Shown here: in pieces, positions 1 through 8,294 of the stretch
Position numbering within the stretch: position 1 is the stretch's first letter
Layout of the letters: each line of letters starts with the position of its first letter
Assembly: GCF_036347135.1 (NCBI RefSeq)
Contig: NZ_CP108938.1
Span: 2,232,001-2,296,000 of the forward strand
Length of the DNA: 64,000 bases
Reading direction: 5' to 3'
From: Streptomyces sp. NBC_00775
Lineage (GTDB): Bacteria > Actinomycetota > Actinomycetes > Streptomycetales > Streptomycetaceae
Position numbers and translations under genes: made by a program
Notes under the pieces: model-generated
Seen by the model: the letters and a program-made list of their open reading frames with translations, nothing else
Database searches by the model: none
What the model was told of the DNA's origin: nothing

Positions 1-211
1 CCGCATGGGCCGATGCGACCCGTGTCCGCGCAGGCCAAGGCAGGCCCAAGCAGGGCATTACGGGCGGTGGTTGATGCTGCGGTGGCGTGAGCTTGTCAGA
101 GGGGCGGGGGGTGCGGCGATGATGTGCCGAGGCGGGTTTGCGCCGTGGCTGTTTTCCGCCACGGACGCCACCGACCGGCCAGAACGGATCCTTGGGGAGG
201 GATGTCGCCGC

Positions 212-1192
212 ATGCTCGGAGCGATAGGTCTGGACGAGACACACGAGTCGGCGTATCGGGCGCTGGTGTCCGTGGGCGCCGCCGACGTGCCCGATCTCGC
301 GCGGCGGCTCACGCTCGGCGAGTACGACACGGAGCGCGCCCTGCGCCGCCTTGAGCGGCACGGTCTCGCCGCCCAGTCGTCGGCCCGGCCCGGGCGCTGG
401 GTCGCGGCGCCGCCCGGGGTCGCCCTCGGCGCGCTGCTCACCCAGCAGCGGCACGAGCTGGAGAAGGCGGAGCTGGCGGCCGCGCTGCTCGCCGAGGAGT
501 ACCGGGCGGCGGCGGCCGAGCCCGCGGTGCACGACCTGGTCGAGGTGGTGATCGGCGCGGCGGCGGTCGCGCAGCGCTTCCTCCAGCTCCAGCTCGGCGC
601 GAGCGACGAGGTGTGCGCGCTGGTCACCGGAAACCCGCTGGTCGTCTCCGGGACGGACAACGTCGCGGAGGAACAGGCGGCCGGGCGGGGCGTCGGCTAC
701 CGCGTGGTCGTCGAGCGGGCCGTCCTCGACATGCCGGGCGGGATCCTCGAGCTGTCCGCCGCGCTCGGCCGGGACGAGCAGGTGCGGGTCGTGGACCAGG
801 TGCCGACCAAGCTGGTGATCGCCGACCGGACGCTCGCGATGGTCCCGCTCACCTCGCACACCGCGGAGCCCGCCGCGCTGGTCGTGCACGCCAGCGGGCT
901 GCTGGAACTGCTGTCCGGACTGTTCGAGTCGGTGTGGCGCGACGCACTGCCGCTGCGGCTCGGCAGCCGGGGTGTGACGGAGCAGGAACCGGACGGGCCG
1001 GACGGCATCGACCTGGAGATCCTCTCCCTTCTCCTCGCCGGGCTGACCGACGCCAGCGTCGCCAAGCAGCTGGACCTCGGCCTGAGGACCGTGCAGCGCC
1101 GGGTGAAGCGGCTCATGGAGCTGACGGGCGTGACGACCCGGTTGCAGCTGGGCTGGCACGCGTACGAGCGGGCCTGGGTGGCGCGGGACTGA
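212..1192 (+). CDS. LuxR-type helix-turn-helix regulator with TrmB-like N-terminus
   Basis: Predicted transcriptional regulator of 326 residues. The first 60 or so residues resemble a TrmB-type winged helix (alternating short helices, then ARRL and RRLERHGL). The last 65 residues form a LuxR-type HTH, with LLAGLTDASVAKQL followed by RTVQRRVKRLM. The middle is an unassigned sensing region. The ATG at 212 was chosen because GGGGAGG lies about 11 bases upstream; the same frame is open back to position 5, but that extension is low-complexity and looks non-coding. Proteins of this layout are common in Streptomyces and mostly have no known ligand. It stands alone, 36 bases before a DUF456 gene. Family confident, target unknown. 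Confidence 0.8.
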   Translation: MLGAIGLDETHESAYRALVSVGAADVPDLARRLTLGEYDTERALRRLERHGLAAQSSARPGRWVAAPPGVALGALLTQQRHELEKAELAAALLAEEYRAAAAEPAVHDLVEVVIGAAAVAQRFLQLQLGASDEVCALVTGNPLVVSGTDNVAEEQAAGRGVGYRVVVERAVLDMPGGILELSAALGRDEQVRVVDQVPTKLVIADRTLAMVPLTSHTAEPAALVVHASGLLELLSGLFESVWRDALPLRLGSRGVTEQEPDGPDGIDLEILSLLLAGLTDASVAKQLDLGLRTVQRRVKRLMELTGVTTRLQLGWHAYERAWVARD

Positions 1193-1228
1193 CCTGCGGT
1201 TTCCCGCCCGCTCAGTCACCCTGGGCAG

Positions 1229-1711
1229 ATGGGAGTGTGGGAACTCCTGCTGGTCGGCGTGGTGATCGTGCTCGGCCTGGCCGGAGTACTGGTGCCCGGC
1301 GTGCCGGGGTCGTGGCTCGTCTGGGCCGCGGTCCTGTGGTGGGCGCTGAGCGACCCGCAGGCCCTGTCCTGGGGCGTGCTGGTGGGCGCGACCGCCGTCC
1401 TGCTGCTGGCCCAGGCGATCCGCTGGGGGCTCCCGCCCCGACGACTGCGAGAGAGCGGCGCCACCCCCCGAATGGCGGTGTACGCCGGGGCCGGGGCGCT
1501 GCTCGGTTTCCTTCTGCTGCCGGTGATCGGCGCGATACCCGGCTTCCTCGCCGGGATCTATCTCTACGAGCGGCCGCGCCTGGGCGGGCACGGGCGGGCG
1601 AAGGCGGCGGTGCGGACGGTGATGCGGGCGGGCGGGTGGAGCGTGCTGACGGAGCTGTTCGCCTGCCTGCTGATCATGGGGGCGTGGCTGGGGGCGGTGA
1701 TCTGGGGCTGA
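1229..1711 (+). CDS. DUF456 family membrane protein
   Basis: Small integral membrane protein of 160 residues. It has an N-terminal hydrophobic segment running into a VLVPGVPGSW motif, a second hydrophobic stretch (VGATAVLLLAQAI), a glycine-rich segment with GAIPGFLAGIYLYER, and a last membrane helix at the C-terminus. The PG-x-PG motif after the first helix and the overall size fit DUF456. The function of the family is not established. No strong ribosome binding site precedes the ATG, so the start is only probable. It may be cotranscribed with the regulator 36 bases upstream. Confidence 0.75.
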   Translation: MGVWELLLVGVVIVLGLAGVLVPGVPGSWLVWAAVLWWALSDPQALSWGVLVGATAVLLLAQAIRWGLPPRRLRESGATPRMAVYAGAGALLGFLLLPVIGAIPGFLAGIYLYERPRLGGHGRAKAAVRTVMRAGGWSVLTELFACLLIMGAWLGAVIWG

Positions 1712-1796
1712 GCCCCCGGCGTTTCAGGAGGCCGAGCCCCAGCGTTTCCAGGCACTGGCTCCCAGCGGATCGACACATCGGATCTCTATCACCTTA

Positions 1797-1825
1797 TTGA
1801 CGATACGAATCCCCTTCTCTACGTT
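1797..1825 (+). promoter_or_regulatory. Candidate sigma-70-like promoter of the GH95-like gene
   Basis: TTGACG at 1797-1802 and TACGTT at 1820-1825 are separated by 17 bases, in a locally AT-rich stretch about 60 bases before the glycosidase start. Spacing and hexamers fit a housekeeping-type actinomycete promoter. This is pattern matching only. Confidence 0.35.
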
Positions 1826-1882
1826 GCATCGCGGGATAGCTCCGATGAATCGCCCTCGCCCGAGCCGCCTGGAGGCACCCGC

Positions 1883-4183
1883 ATGCCCAGCCCGTCCAGA
1901 CGTACCGTCCTCGCCACCGGAACGGCCCTGGGAGGGACGCTGCTCGCCGCGGGCGTACCCGCGCAGGCCTCCGCGGGCGCGCAGCCCGACACGGACCCCT
2001 GGAAGGCGGTCCTCGACGACGCCGATCTGGTCTGGCAGCGCATGCCGACGACCTGGTACGAGGGCCCGTACCTCGGCAACGGCTTCCTCGGCTCGGGGAT
2101 CTACGCCGAGCCGGGCGCCGAGACCAGCGCCGTGCGCTTCAATGTGCAGCACTCCGAGGTGCAGGACCACCGCCCCGAGTTCGGCTCGCTCTTCGGGCTC
2201 GCGCGCCTGCCCATCGGCCACTTCACGCTGGAGCCGGTGGGCGTCATCACCGGCCTGGACTGGCGCCTCGGGCTGCGCGACGCCGAGCTGACCGGCACAC
2301 TGAACACGGACCGGGGCACGCTCACGTTCCGCGCCCTGGTGCACAACTCCCGCTCGGTCCTCGCCGTGGAGGTGACGCCGAGCGAAGGCGAGCGCGACTT
2401 CCGGTGGGTGTTCCATCCGGCGGACGCGATCAGCCCACGCGCCGCCTTCAAACCGCTGCCGGAGGGCTACCGGGGCAACCCGCCCGCCGAGGTCGCCGAG
2501 CACGACGGCGTCTCCGCCGCCGTACAGCCCCTGCTGTCGGGCGGACACCACGTGACCGCGTGGCGGGAGCGGACACGGGGCGCGGCACGGACGCTGTACG
2601 TCCATGTCGCGCACTCGTACCCGCGGTCCACGGCGCTGGGCCGGGCGCTCGCCGCCGTGCGCGAGGCATCGGCGTCACCGTACGACCGGCTGGCGCGGAC
2701 TCATCGCGACTGGTGGCACGCCTACTTCCGCAGGAGCTTCCTCTCCCTCCCCGACGCGCGCATCCAGCGCTTCTACTGGATTCAGCTGTACAAGACGGCG
2801 GCGGCCGCCCGCCGGGACGCGCCCGTGATGGCCACCAGCGGTCCCTGGCTGGAGTCCACACCGTGGCCCAACACATGGTGGAACCTCAACGTGCAGCTGG
2901 AGTACTGGCTGATCCACGGCTCCAACCATCTCGAACTCGACGCGGTGACCAGGGCGTTGAGCGAGTTCCGGGACAATCTGTCGATGGAGGTGTCGTCCCG
3001 GTACCGTGCCGACTCGCTCGGCATCCCGCGGACCACGGACCCGCAGCTCGTCAACGGCGCGGCGGGCACCCTCACCGGCTACGGCGTCGGAATCCCGGGC
3101 CAGGACCCTCCAACCCCCGAGGTCGGCAACCTCACTTGGGCGCTGCACAACGTCTGGCTCAGCTACCGCCACACCATGGACGAGTCGATCCTCCGCGACG
3201 TCCTCTTCCCCCTCCTCCGCAAGGCGGTCACCTACTACCTGCACTTCCTGGAGCCGGGTACGGACGGCAGACTGCATCTCCCGGCCACCTTCTCCCCCGA
3301 GTACGGCGGCAACACCCGCGACTGCAACTACGACCTGATGCTGCTGACCTGGGGCTGCCGGACCCTGCTGGAGTCGGCCGAACTCCTCGGCATCGACGAC
3401 GAGTTGGCGCCGCGCTGGCGGGAGGTACTGGCCAAGCGGGTGCCGTATCCGACCGACGCCAACGGCTTCATGATCGGCGCGGACATTCCCTTCGCGAAGT
3501 CGCACCGCCACTACTCGCATCTGCTCGCGGTGTACCCGCTGTACGAGCTGACGGGCCGCACCCCCGACGAACGGGACCTGATCGAAAGGTCGTTGGCGCA
3601 CTGGGTCGGCTTCGAGGGAGCACTCCAGGGCTATACGTTCACCGGCGCCGCGTCGATGTCCGCACTGCTCGGCAAGGGCGAGGACGCACTGGAGTACCTC
3701 GGTCAGCTGATGACCCGCTTCATCCAGGCCAACACCATGTACAAGGAGTCGGGCCCGGTCATCGAGACCCCGCTCTCGGCCGCCCAGTCCCTGCACGACA
3801 TGGTCTGCCAGTCGTGGGGCGGCGTCGTCCGCGTCTTCCCGGCGCTGCCCGCCGCCTGGGCGGACCTGACGGTCCACAACTTCCGTACGCAGGGCGCCTT
3901 TCTGCTCAGCGCGGTACGCGAGGGCGGGGTCACCCGCTGGGTCCGGCTGGTCAGCGAGGCGGGCGCGCCCTGCGCCGTACGGCATGGCATCGCGGGAACG
4001 GTCGATGTGCGGGACGGGCGGGGACGGCCGCTGCGGTACGAGGAGACGGGCGGCGGGGTGATCCAAGTGGCCCTGCGGAAGGGCGAGTCGGCGCTGATCA
4101 CGGCGAAGGGCGACCGCCCGGACCTCACTGTCGCGCCCGTGCCGGCGAACGAGCCTGCTCCCAGGTGGGGACTGCCCGCCTAG
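1883..4183 (+). CDS. Secreted GH95-like glycoside hydrolase (Tat signal)
   Basis: Exported glycosidase of 766 residues. It begins with a Tat-type signal (RRTVLATG, a hydrophobic core, then AQASAGA). The mature N-terminus has WYEGPYLGNGFLGSGIY, a beta-sandwich motif shared by GH95 and related families. The (alpha/alpha)6 region has WWNLNVQLEYWLIHGSNHLEL-type sequence and a SPEYGG segment, as in alpha-L-fucosidases and alpha-L-galactosidases of GH95. The C-terminus is a beta domain (FRTQGAFLLSAVREGG). GGAGG sits 8 bases before the ATG. Its stop overlaps the stop of the convergent SGNH gene. The family is fairly sure; exact substrate specificity cannot be read from sequence. Confidence 0.75.
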   Translation: MPSPSRRTVLATGTALGGTLLAAGVPAQASAGAQPDTDPWKAVLDDADLVWQRMPTTWYEGPYLGNGFLGSGIYAEPGAETSAVRFNVQHSEVQDHRPEFGSLFGLARLPIGHFTLEPVGVITGLDWRLGLRDAELTGTLNTDRGTLTFRALVHNSRSVLAVEVTPSEGERDFRWVFHPADAISPRAAFKPLPEGYRGNPPAEVAEHDGVSAAVQPLLSGGHHVTAWRERTRGAARTLYVHVAHSYPRSTALGRALAAVREASASPYDRLARTHRDWWHAYFRRSFLSLPDARIQRFYWIQLYKTAAAARRDAPVMATSGPWLESTPWPNTWWNLNVQLEYWLIHGSNHLELDAVTRALSEFRDNLSMEVSSRYRADSLGIPRTTDPQLVNGAAGTLTGYGVGIPGQDPPTPEVGNLTWALHNVWLSYRHTMDESILRDVLFPLLRKAVTYYLHFLEPGTDGRLHLPATFSPEYGGNTRDCNYDLMLLTWGCRTLLESAELLGIDDELAPRWREVLAKRVPYPTDANGFMIGADIPFAKSHRHYSHLLAVYPLYELTGRTPDERDLIERSLAHWVGFEGALQGYTFTGAASMSALLGKGEDALEYLGQLMTRFIQANTMYKESGPVIETPLSAAQSLHDMVCQSWGGVVRVFPALPAAWADLTVHNFRTQGAFLLSAVREGGVTRWVRLVSEAGAPCAVRHGIAGTVDVRDGRGRPLRYEETGGGVIQVALRKGESALITAKGDRPDLTVAPVPANEPAPRWGLPA

Positions 4184-5430
4184 CGCGTCTCCCTGGGGGC
4201 GAGGGTCGTCAGGTCGATGGTGCCGGCCAGCGCCTTCATGCCCGCGTCGTTGAAGTGGAGGTGGTCGCCGGGGTCGTAGGCGGGGCGGACGCGGTTCGGG
4301 TGGGACGGGTCGCGGACGGTGGCGTCGAAGTCCGCGACCTCGTCGAAGAGACCGCGTGTGCGGATGACGGCGTTGACGGCCTGCCGTACGGCCTCGCGGG
4401 CCCGCGTATACGCCCGGTGGCCGCCGAACGGAGTGATCGTGGCGCCGATGACACGGATACCGCGGGCGTGGGCGTGGCGCACGATGCCGCGGTACGCGTC
4501 CTCCAACGTGCCCGGGTCCGTCTGCTCCGGCGTGCCCTTGATGTCGTTGATGCCCTCCATCACGATCACCGCGCGTACGCCGGTGCGGGAGAGGACATCG
4601 GCGTCGAGGCGGGACAGGGCGCTGGGGCCGCGGCCTTCGAGCAGGACGCGGTTTCCGGCGATTCCCGCGTTGAGGACGCCGAGTCTGCGGTACGGCGGGA
4701 GGCCGCGGAGGCGGTCGGCGAGCCGGTCGGGCCAGCGGTGGTTGGCGCCGAACGTCGAGCCGGTGCCGTCGGTGAGGGAGTCGCCGAGCGCGACCACGCT
4801 GCCCACGGCAGGTGAGCCGAGTACGTCGACGCCGGTCACGTAGTACCACTTGCCGAGCGTCGCGGTGTACGCGGTGCCGCTCTCCTGGGTGGTCCGATCT
4901 CCCTTGCGGGCAAGGAAGTTGGCCTGGAGAGCGGAGCGGTGGTAGGTCGCCGGGCCCGAGTCGGCGGGGGTGTGCAGCGAGATCAGGAGGTTGGAGCCGG
5001 CGGGGACAGGGACGGCGACGGAATCGCTGACCAGGTCTCTGCCGGCGGGAATCGTCACCGACCCGGCGCCGGCGAACGTGACGGTACGCATCGAGCCCGC
5101 GACGGCCCTCGGGCTCCCCGGCGCGCCCGGCTGCTGCAATGCGAGGGTGACGGCCCCGAGTTGGAGCGGTCTCGTGCCGAGCCGGTTGGAGATGCGGACG
5201 CGTGCGGCGCGGCCGCCGACGCTGGTGTGCACGACATTGCGGATCGAGGCGCCGGGCAGCGCGGGGGTGGTGCCGGAGGCGGCGGCCTCCCACGTGCCGG
5301 TCCAGGTCTGCGCCGTGGCGGTACGGCCCACGGGCGCGGACTCCGCGTCGGCGATCGCGGTCGGCTGGGTGAGCATCACTGTGGTCACCAGGGTGGCGAG
5401 AACGTGCCGGACCTTGATCGCGCGGGTCAT
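4180..5430 (-). CDS. Secreted SGNH/GDSL hydrolase
   Basis: Extracellular esterase or lipase-like protein of 416 residues with a Sec signal (MTRAIKVRHVLATLVTTVML then an AIADAES cleavage region). The four SGNH blocks are visible: ALGDSLTDG (nucleophile Ser), GIAGNRVL (Gly), EGINDIKG (Asn) and DHLHFND (Asp and His). About 200 residues of beta-rich sequence precede the catalytic part, typical of the longer actinobacterial members. The likely substrate is an acylated glycan or lipid, but this is not resolved. It is convergent with the GH95-like gene, and both stop codons lie in the same CTAG. A joint role in deacetylating and cutting plant glycans is possible but only inferred. Confidence 0.8.
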   Translation of the reverse strand: MTRAIKVRHVLATLVTTVMLTQPTAIADAESAPVGRTATAQTWTGTWEAAASGTTPALPGASIRNVVHTSVGGRAARVRISNRLGTRPLQLGAVTLALQQPGAPGSPRAVAGSMRTVTFAGAGSVTIPAGRDLVSDSVAVPVPAGSNLLISLHTPADSGPATYHRSALQANFLARKGDRTTQESGTAYTATLGKWYYVTGVDVLGSPAVGSVVALGDSLTDGTGSTFGANHRWPDRLADRLRGLPPYRRLGVLNAGIAGNRVLLEGRGPSALSRLDADVLSRTGVRAVIVMEGINDIKGTPEQTDPGTLEDAYRGIVRHAHARGIRVIGATITPFGGHRAYTRAREAVRQAVNAVIRTRGLFDEVADFDATVRDPSHPNRVRPAYDPGDHLHFNDAGMKALAGTIDLTTLAPRETR

Positions 5431-5570
5431 GGAGGCATGGCTTCCCTGCCCGCCGGCCCCCGCAACGCACTGTCACACCATTGGACGCACCCGTACGGCA
5501 CCCCACTCCTCCCCTGGACCTAGGACCAGGACCCGATGCGGTGCGGGCCCGGGAGTGTTTGGCTGCTGTC

Positions 5571-5939
5571 ATGACCGAATTCAGCGAGGCCGAGCGTGCG
5601 TACCTGAAGTCGCAGCGGCTGGGACGGCTGGCCACCGTCGACCCCCAGGGACAGCCGCAGGCGAACCCGGTCGGCTTCTTCCCGCAGGAGGACGGGACGA
5701 TCCTGATCGGCGGCTACTCGATGGGCGCCACGAAGAAGTGGCGCAACCTGCTGAAGAACCCGAAGGTCGCCCTCGTCGTCGACGACATCGTCAGCGTCCG
5801 GCCGTGGAAGGTACGGGGTATCGACATCCGGGGTGAGGCCGAACTCCTCACGGGACCACACGAGTTGGGTCCGCACTTCAGCGAGGAGCTGATCCGCATC
5901 CACCCGAAGCGGATCCACAGTTGGGGGCTGGAGGACTGA
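5571..5939 (+). CDS. PPOX-class FMN/F420-binding split-barrel protein
   Basis: Small flavin-barrel protein of 122 residues. The N-terminal helix (SEAERAYLKSQRLGRLATVD) is followed by the strand pattern GQPQANPVGFF, the loop GATKKWRNLLKNPKVALVVDD and a C-terminal PKRIHSWGLED. This matches the TIGR03618/PPOX class of F420-dependent oxidoreductases, which use F420 or FMN to reduce unsaturated substrates. The ATG at 5571 gives the normal family length; an in-frame extension to 5481 adds 30 unlikely residues. Cofactor choice (F420 against FMN) is inferred from the actinobacterial context. It stands alone between divergent and convergent neighbours. Confidence 0.75.
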   Translation: MTEFSEAERAYLKSQRLGRLATVDPQGQPQANPVGFFPQEDGTILIGGYSMGATKKWRNLLKNPKVALVVDDIVSVRPWKVRGIDIRGEAELLTGPHELGPHFSEELIRIHPKRIHSWGLED

Positions 5940-5967
5940 ACGGCCTTGTGAACGACGGCCGTTGAAG

Positions 5968-6030
5968 GTGGCGAAGATCAGAAACCGTGGACGGCGACCG
6001 TGCAAGTGGCGAAGATCAGGAGTCGTGGAC
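5968..6030 (+). repeat. 25-bp imperfect direct repeat in the S51 peptidase promoter region
   Basis: Two copies of a 25-base sequence beginning GTGGCGAAGATCAG and ending CGTGGAC lie at 5968-5992 and 6006-6030. They differ at three positions and have a 38-base period. Both are in the gap between the split-barrel gene and the peptidase start at 6052. They may be a duplicated regulator site or a local duplication. Confidence 0.6.
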
Positions 6031-6051
6031 TGCTTGGTAGGGTCACCGACC

Positions 6052-6792
6052 ATGACCGCCACGGAACCCACCATCCTGGCCACTTCGGGTGGTCACCGCC
6101 TCGGAGACCGGACCCGGGTGACCTTCGACGCGCTCGTCCACCACGCCGTGGACCTGGCCGACGTCCAGGGGCGCCGCCCCCGCGTCCTGTACGTCGGCAC
6201 GGCGATCGGCGACGCCGAACACTTCACCACCCGGATGAGCGAGGCGGCCCGCGTGGCCGGTTTCGATCTCACTCCCCTCCATCTCTTCCCGATGCCGAAC
6301 CTCAAGGACATCGAGGGCTCGGTACTCGAACAGGACGTCGTCTGGGTCATGGGCGGCTCGGCGGCGAACCTGCTCGCCGTATGGCGTGTCCACGGACTCG
6401 ACGCGGTCTTCCGGCGTGCGTGGGAGGCCGGGGTCGTGCTCAGCGGGGTGAGCGCCGGGTCGATCTGCTGGTTCCAGGGCGGCACCACGGACTCCTTCGG
6501 ACCCGAACTGCGCCCGCTCACCAACGGGCTCGGATATCTGCCGTACGGCAACGGCGTCCACTACGACAGCGACCAGGGCCGCCGCCCCCTGGTCCACCGG
6601 CTCGTCGCCGACGGCACGTTGCCCGTCACCCACTGCACGGACGACGGGGTGGGGCTGGTGTACCGGGGCACCCAACTCGTCGAGGCGGTCACCGAGATAC
6701 CGGGCAAGGGCGCGTATGTGGTCAGGCGCGAGGGGGACTCGGCGGTCGAGGAGCGCATCGAGCCGCGCGTGTTGCCGTCACCGCGGGACTAG
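6052..6792 (+). CDS. Peptidase S51 family protein (dipeptidase E-like)
   Basis: Cytoplasmic serine peptidase-like protein of 246 residues. The nucleophile elbow is GVSAGS with Ser134, as in aspartyl dipeptidase PepE and cyanophycinase. The preceding VWVMGGSAANLLAVW block and the later VTHCTDDGVGLVY segment (a His in the usual acid-base region) support S51. The ATG at 6052 was chosen over an in-frame start 30 codons upstream because it gives the usual family length and the extension contains the direct repeat. The stop shares CTAG with the stop of the convergent Ada-AlkA gene. Substrate unknown; dipeptides with N-terminal Asp are the family default. Confidence 0.8.
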   Translation: MTATEPTILATSGGHRLGDRTRVTFDALVHHAVDLADVQGRRPRVLYVGTAIGDAEHFTTRMSEAARVAGFDLTPLHLFPMPNLKDIEGSVLEQDVVWVMGGSAANLLAVWRVHGLDAVFRRAWEAGVVLSGVSAGSICWFQGGTTDSFGPELRPLTNGLGYLPYGNGVHYDSDQGRRPLVHRLVADGTLPVTHCTDDGVGLVYRGTQLVEAVTEIPGKGAYVVRREGDSAVEERIEPRVLPSPRD

Positions 6793-8294
6793 CGGGACCA
6801 GTTCGAGCCGCTCCCCTCCAACTCACCTGCCGCCCTGAGGTGTTGTACCGCGTAGGAACGCCAGGGGCGCCAGGTGTCCGGAACGTCCTCGCCGGGCGGT
6901 GCCACATCGGGGTCGCCGAGCGCTCGGGTACGGATGACCGCGGCGGTGCCCGCGTCCATGCCGGGCAGCGCGAGCAGCGCCTCCTGGGCGTCGTCGCGGT
7001 CGGCGCCCGCGTCGAGCCGCAGGGTGCCGTCGGCGAGGGCGGCGGTCAGCGCACCGAGGGTGCCGTCCGGCTCCGCCTCCGCGAGCACGGCCGCTTCCGG
7101 GAACACATGGGTGAGCGTGCCGCACGGGGCGTCCAGCGCCTTCCCGTACCGCGCCACCAGCCGCTCGGCCTCCGCCTGCCCCACCAGCGCACGCACCGCC
7201 AGCTCGTCCGGATCGGCGGCGCCAGGCGAACGCAGCCCCGGACGCGCCACGACCAGCGGCCCCAGCCGCGGATCGGCCCCCAGCCGGTCGTCGACGGCAT
7301 ACGGATCGGCGTCGAGATCGAACAGCCGGCGCAACCGCTGCACGGCGGTGGTCAGGTCCCGGAGATCGGTGAGATGCAGCCGGGCGTCGAGCCAGCCGCC
7401 GGGGTGCGCGGCGCCGGCTCCGACGGGCGCGCGCCCGGCTGCGGGCCGGCCCGTGCCGCCGCCCGGGCGCTCGTCCACCGCCACGATTCCCGTGCCGTAC
7501 GGGAGCCGGAGTGTGCGCCGGTACGTACGGCGCCCGCGGGTGCCGCCGACGTCCTCGACCCCGGCGATCGCCTCGCCCGCGAGAAGGTCGAAGACGGCGG
7601 TGGTCTGATACGGCCCCCGATAGGCGAGCCGAAGCGGGATCCCGGCGGTGGGAGTGGCCGCGCGCCGGGCACCTGCGCCGGTGCGCGGGGCGGCGGCGCG
7701 CAGCTCGCTCGGTGTCGACGCGTACACCGCGCGGATCGTGTCGTTGAACTGCCGCACGCTGGCGAACCCGGCCGCGAACGCGATCTGCGTGATCGGGAGG
7801 CCGGTGGTCTGGAGCAGTACCCGAGCCGTGTGAGCACGCTGGGCGCGGGCCAGCGCCACGGGGCCCGCGCCGACCTCCGCGGTGAGCTGCCGCTGCACCT
7901 GGCGGGCGCTGTACCCGAGGCGCCCGGCGAGACCTCCGACACCCTCGCGGTCGACGACGCCGTCACCGATCAGACGCATCGCCCGGCCCACCACATCGGC
8001 CCGTACGTTCCACTCCGCGGAGCCCGGCGCGGCGTCCGGGCGGCATCTGCGGCAGGCCCGGAAGCCCGAGCTCTGCGCCGCGGCGGCCGTCGCGTAGAAC
8101 CGGACGTTCTGCCGCTTCGGCGTCACCGCGGGGCAGCTCGGCCTGCAGTAGATCCCCGTCGTCTCGACGGCGAAGAAGAACTCCCCGTCGAACCGGGCGT
8201 CCCGGCTTCGCACGGCCTCGTATCTGGTGTCTTCGACGATCACACCATCCAGTGTGCGGGGTCGCCTGCGGCTGGGCTGGCGGAAATCGGACAT
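6789..8294 (-). CDS. alkA: Ada-AlkA fusion: methylphosphotriester sensor, AraC HTH and 3-methyladenine DNA glycosylase
   Basis: DNA alkylation repair and response protein of 501 residues. The N-terminal Ada zinc domain has Cys50-x3-Cys54 and Cys81-x2-Cys84; the first corresponds to the methyl-accepting Cys of Ada. An AraC-type HTH follows (about 95-195, with ITQIAFAAGFASVRQFN). Then come AlkA_N and a helix-hairpin-helix glycosylase domain (LPGMDAGTAAVI, GDPDVAPPGED). Such fusions are normal in actinobacteria. The segment between the expected catalytic Asp (GED) and WRPWRSYAV is only a few residues, clearly shorter than in E. coli AlkA, so part of the C-terminal domain seems missing although the frame is intact. 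It is convergent with the S51 gene. Confidence 0.85.
   Translation of the reverse strand: MSDFRQPSRRRPRTLDGVIVEDTRYEAVRSRDARFDGEFFFAVETTGIYCRPSCPAVTPKRQNVRFYATAAAAQSSGFRACRRCRPDAAPGSAEWNVRADVVGRAMRLIGDGVVDREGVGGLAGRLGYSARQVQRQLTAEVGAGPVALARAQRAHTARVLLQTTGLPITQIAFAAGFASVRQFNDTIRAVYASTPSELRAAAPRTGAGARRAATPTAGIPLRLAYRGPYQTTAVFDLLAGEAIAGVEDVGGTRGRRTYRRTLRLPYGTGIVAVDERPGGGTGRPAAGRAPVGAGAAHPGGWLDARLHLTDLRDLTTAVQRLRRLFDLDADPYAVDDRLGADPRLGPLVVARPGLRSPGAADPDELAVRALVGQAEAERLVARYGKALDAPCGTLTHVFPEAAVLAEAEPDGTLGALTAALADGTLRLDAGADRDDAQEALLALPGMDAGTAAVIRTRALGDPDVAPPGEDVPDTWRPWRSYAVQHLRAAGELEGSGSNWSR

Noticed and set aside
5..211. N-terminal extension of the first regulator
   Set aside because: The extension has no homology-like pattern, whereas the ATG at 212 has a GGGGAGG site and starts directly with the TrmB-like helix.
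2675..5635. 986-codon open frame on the minus strand
   Set aside because: It covers the antisense of the GH95-like gene and another frame of the SGNH gene; Arg/Pro-rich composition without motifs shows it is a GC-driven artefact.
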